NCBI GenBank assembly: GCA_017694555.1
Contig: JADIMS010000036.1
Location: 1 to 40,301 of the forward strand
Source of the DNA: Candidatus Avitreponema avistercoris
GTDB lineage: Bacteria; Spirochaetota; Spirochaetia; Treponematales; Treponemataceae
Length of the DNA stretch: 40,301 bases
Direction of reading: 5' to 3'
In this document: in pieces, positions 39,068-40,301 of the stretch
How positions within the stretch are numbered: the stretch's first letter is position 1
How the letters are laid out: each line of letters opens with the position of its first letter
Position numbers and translations under genes: made by a program
Notes under the pieces: generated by a model
Told to the model about the DNA's origin: nothing
The model's database searches: none
The model's input: only the letters and a program-made list of their open reading frames with translations

Positions 39068-40280
39068 ATGTTTGATTTTTTTCTGCGGAAAATTCCGCTC
39101 TGGTTTTTTGCCGCCGCAATTCTGTGTCTTCATCCTGCACTTTTTGCGCAGGATGAAGACGGGTGGAGCGGTTTCTCTTCTTTCGGCTTCCCCGGCGGTC
39201 CGGCGGACGGCGGCTTTGCTCCGGATTCATTTTCCGGCTCCCCGTTTTCTTTTGCCCTGGAAACGGAAATGACTGCGCGCGCTATGCTGGGCGGCGGTTA
39301 CCTTGACGGCTATTTTCATGACAGCCGCGGCGGGGATTCCGTGTTTTTGGATCCGTCGGCAAAACTGGATTTCGGATACGCTTCTGAAAAAACGGATTTC
39401 CGGCTTGTGCTGCGGGCCGACCGGGATGTACTGGCGTTTTGGCCGCAGGACATCATCGGGGAATTTACCGCGCGCGCGTATTTGGGGGATTTTGTCCTGG
39501 AAGCCGGGAAAATGAAAATCGTTTGGGGTAAGGGGGATGAAGTGCATGTAGTCGATAATTTCAATGCCAATGATTACACCAATTTCATTTTCCCGTCCTA
39601 TATCGACCGGCGGATTGCCGAACCCATGCTCCGTCTGGTTTGGAACGGCGCCAATTTGCGCGCAGAAGCCGTTTACACGCCGGTGATGACGGCGGACCGT
39701 TTCGCGGAAGACGGCCCGTGGGTTCCCGGCCCGGTCCGCGACCTTTCCGGACGTGCGTCTTCCTCCGTTCTGGCGCAGGCGAATGCGGCCCTTAAGGCAG
39801 ATAACGCAGGTTTGTTGCTGGCCGCTCTTTCGGTGGCGGATTCGCTGGTTCCGGACACGTCCTGCTTTGATTACGGGCAGGCAGGTTTCCGGCTGACCGG
39901 TACGGCCGGACTTGCAGACTGGGGCGTTTCGTATTACATCGGCCACCGCAAACAGGTATCCGCCGTCTGGAACGCCGCGCAGGATTTGCCGGAGCTCGGC
40001 TATGACCGCCTGCAGGTGTTCGGGCTGGAAGGCGCCGCCGCTCTGGGAAGATTCAATCTGCGTGCCGAAGCCGCGTATTGGATGACGGAAGATTTTGCCG
40101 GTACGGATCCTGGTGTGCATAACCACTCGGTACAGTGGGTTGCCGGATTTGACGTTGATCTTCCTATTCACAATTTGAATGTCAATATCCAGAACAACGG
40201 CGCCGTTGTTCTGCACGGCGGGGAAACCGGTTCTCCGCTTGATGTGGATTACGATGCAAAGCAGCGGCACACGAATAACA
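39068..40280 (+). CDS. Truncated DUF1302-like outer-membrane beta-barrel protein (3' end missing)
   Basis: ATG 39068 after GGCAGGAGG; hand-translated frame open to the end: MFDFFLRKIPLWFFAAAILCLHPALFAQDEDGWSG...LEAGKMKIVWGKGDEVHVVDNFNANDYTNFIFPSYIDRRIAEPMLRLVWNG; absent from ORF track because there is no stop. Confidence 0.85.
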
Positions 40281-40301
40281 CTGTCTCTTATACACATCTC
40301 C
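40281..40301. other. Nextera transposase adapter remnant (sequencing artefact)
   Basis: CTGTCTCTTATACACATCT is the reverse complement of the Nextera mosaic end; the trailing CC begins the read-2 adapter. Confidence 0.97.

Noticed and set aside
39227-40297. 356-aa minus ORF starting MCIRDS
   Set aside because: Starts inside Nextera adapter and is antisense to the DUF1302-like CDS; MCIRDS is an adapter translation artefact
1-40301. CRISPR array, prophage, insertion sequence or restriction-modification system
   Set aside because: No regularly spaced repeats, transposase/integrase motifs or methyltransferase motifs were seen; the region is mostly conserved housekeeping genes

Overview
The window is a densely coding, GC-rich (by eye) stretch that looks like a Treponema-type spirochete chromosome. 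The assignment is inferred from the tamB-like/bamA/skp(ompH)/mutS gene order, two EF-G paralogues and spirochete-style outer-membrane beta-barrels. Most of it is core or conserved biology: UPRTase, a thiI/cysteine desulfurase/aroB/tmk minus-strand operon, the tamB-bamA-ompH-mutS block, comF, a diaminobutyrate aminotransferase/decarboxylase pair, desulfoferrodoxin, tRNA-Leu(GAG), tRNA-Val(GAC), a DUF3943-like protein, a D-Ala-D-Ala carboxypeptidase, asnS, citrate synthase, an EF-G-like GTPase, canonical EF-G and a small alarmone synthetase. The best candidate for an under-described system is the right end: a divergent ArsR-family repressor with no classical metal-site residues faces an RND/MMPL exporter, a LolA-like protein and a truncated DUF1302-like beta-barrel. 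A strong promoter there carries a nested palindrome covering the predicted start site. The third gene is missing from the supplied ORF track because it runs off the end. The last 21 bases (CTGTCTCTTATACACATCTCC) are Nextera transposase adapter, not genome, so the true sequence ends at 40280. I found no CRISPR array, prophage or transposon. All family calls come from reading motifs; no searches were run.
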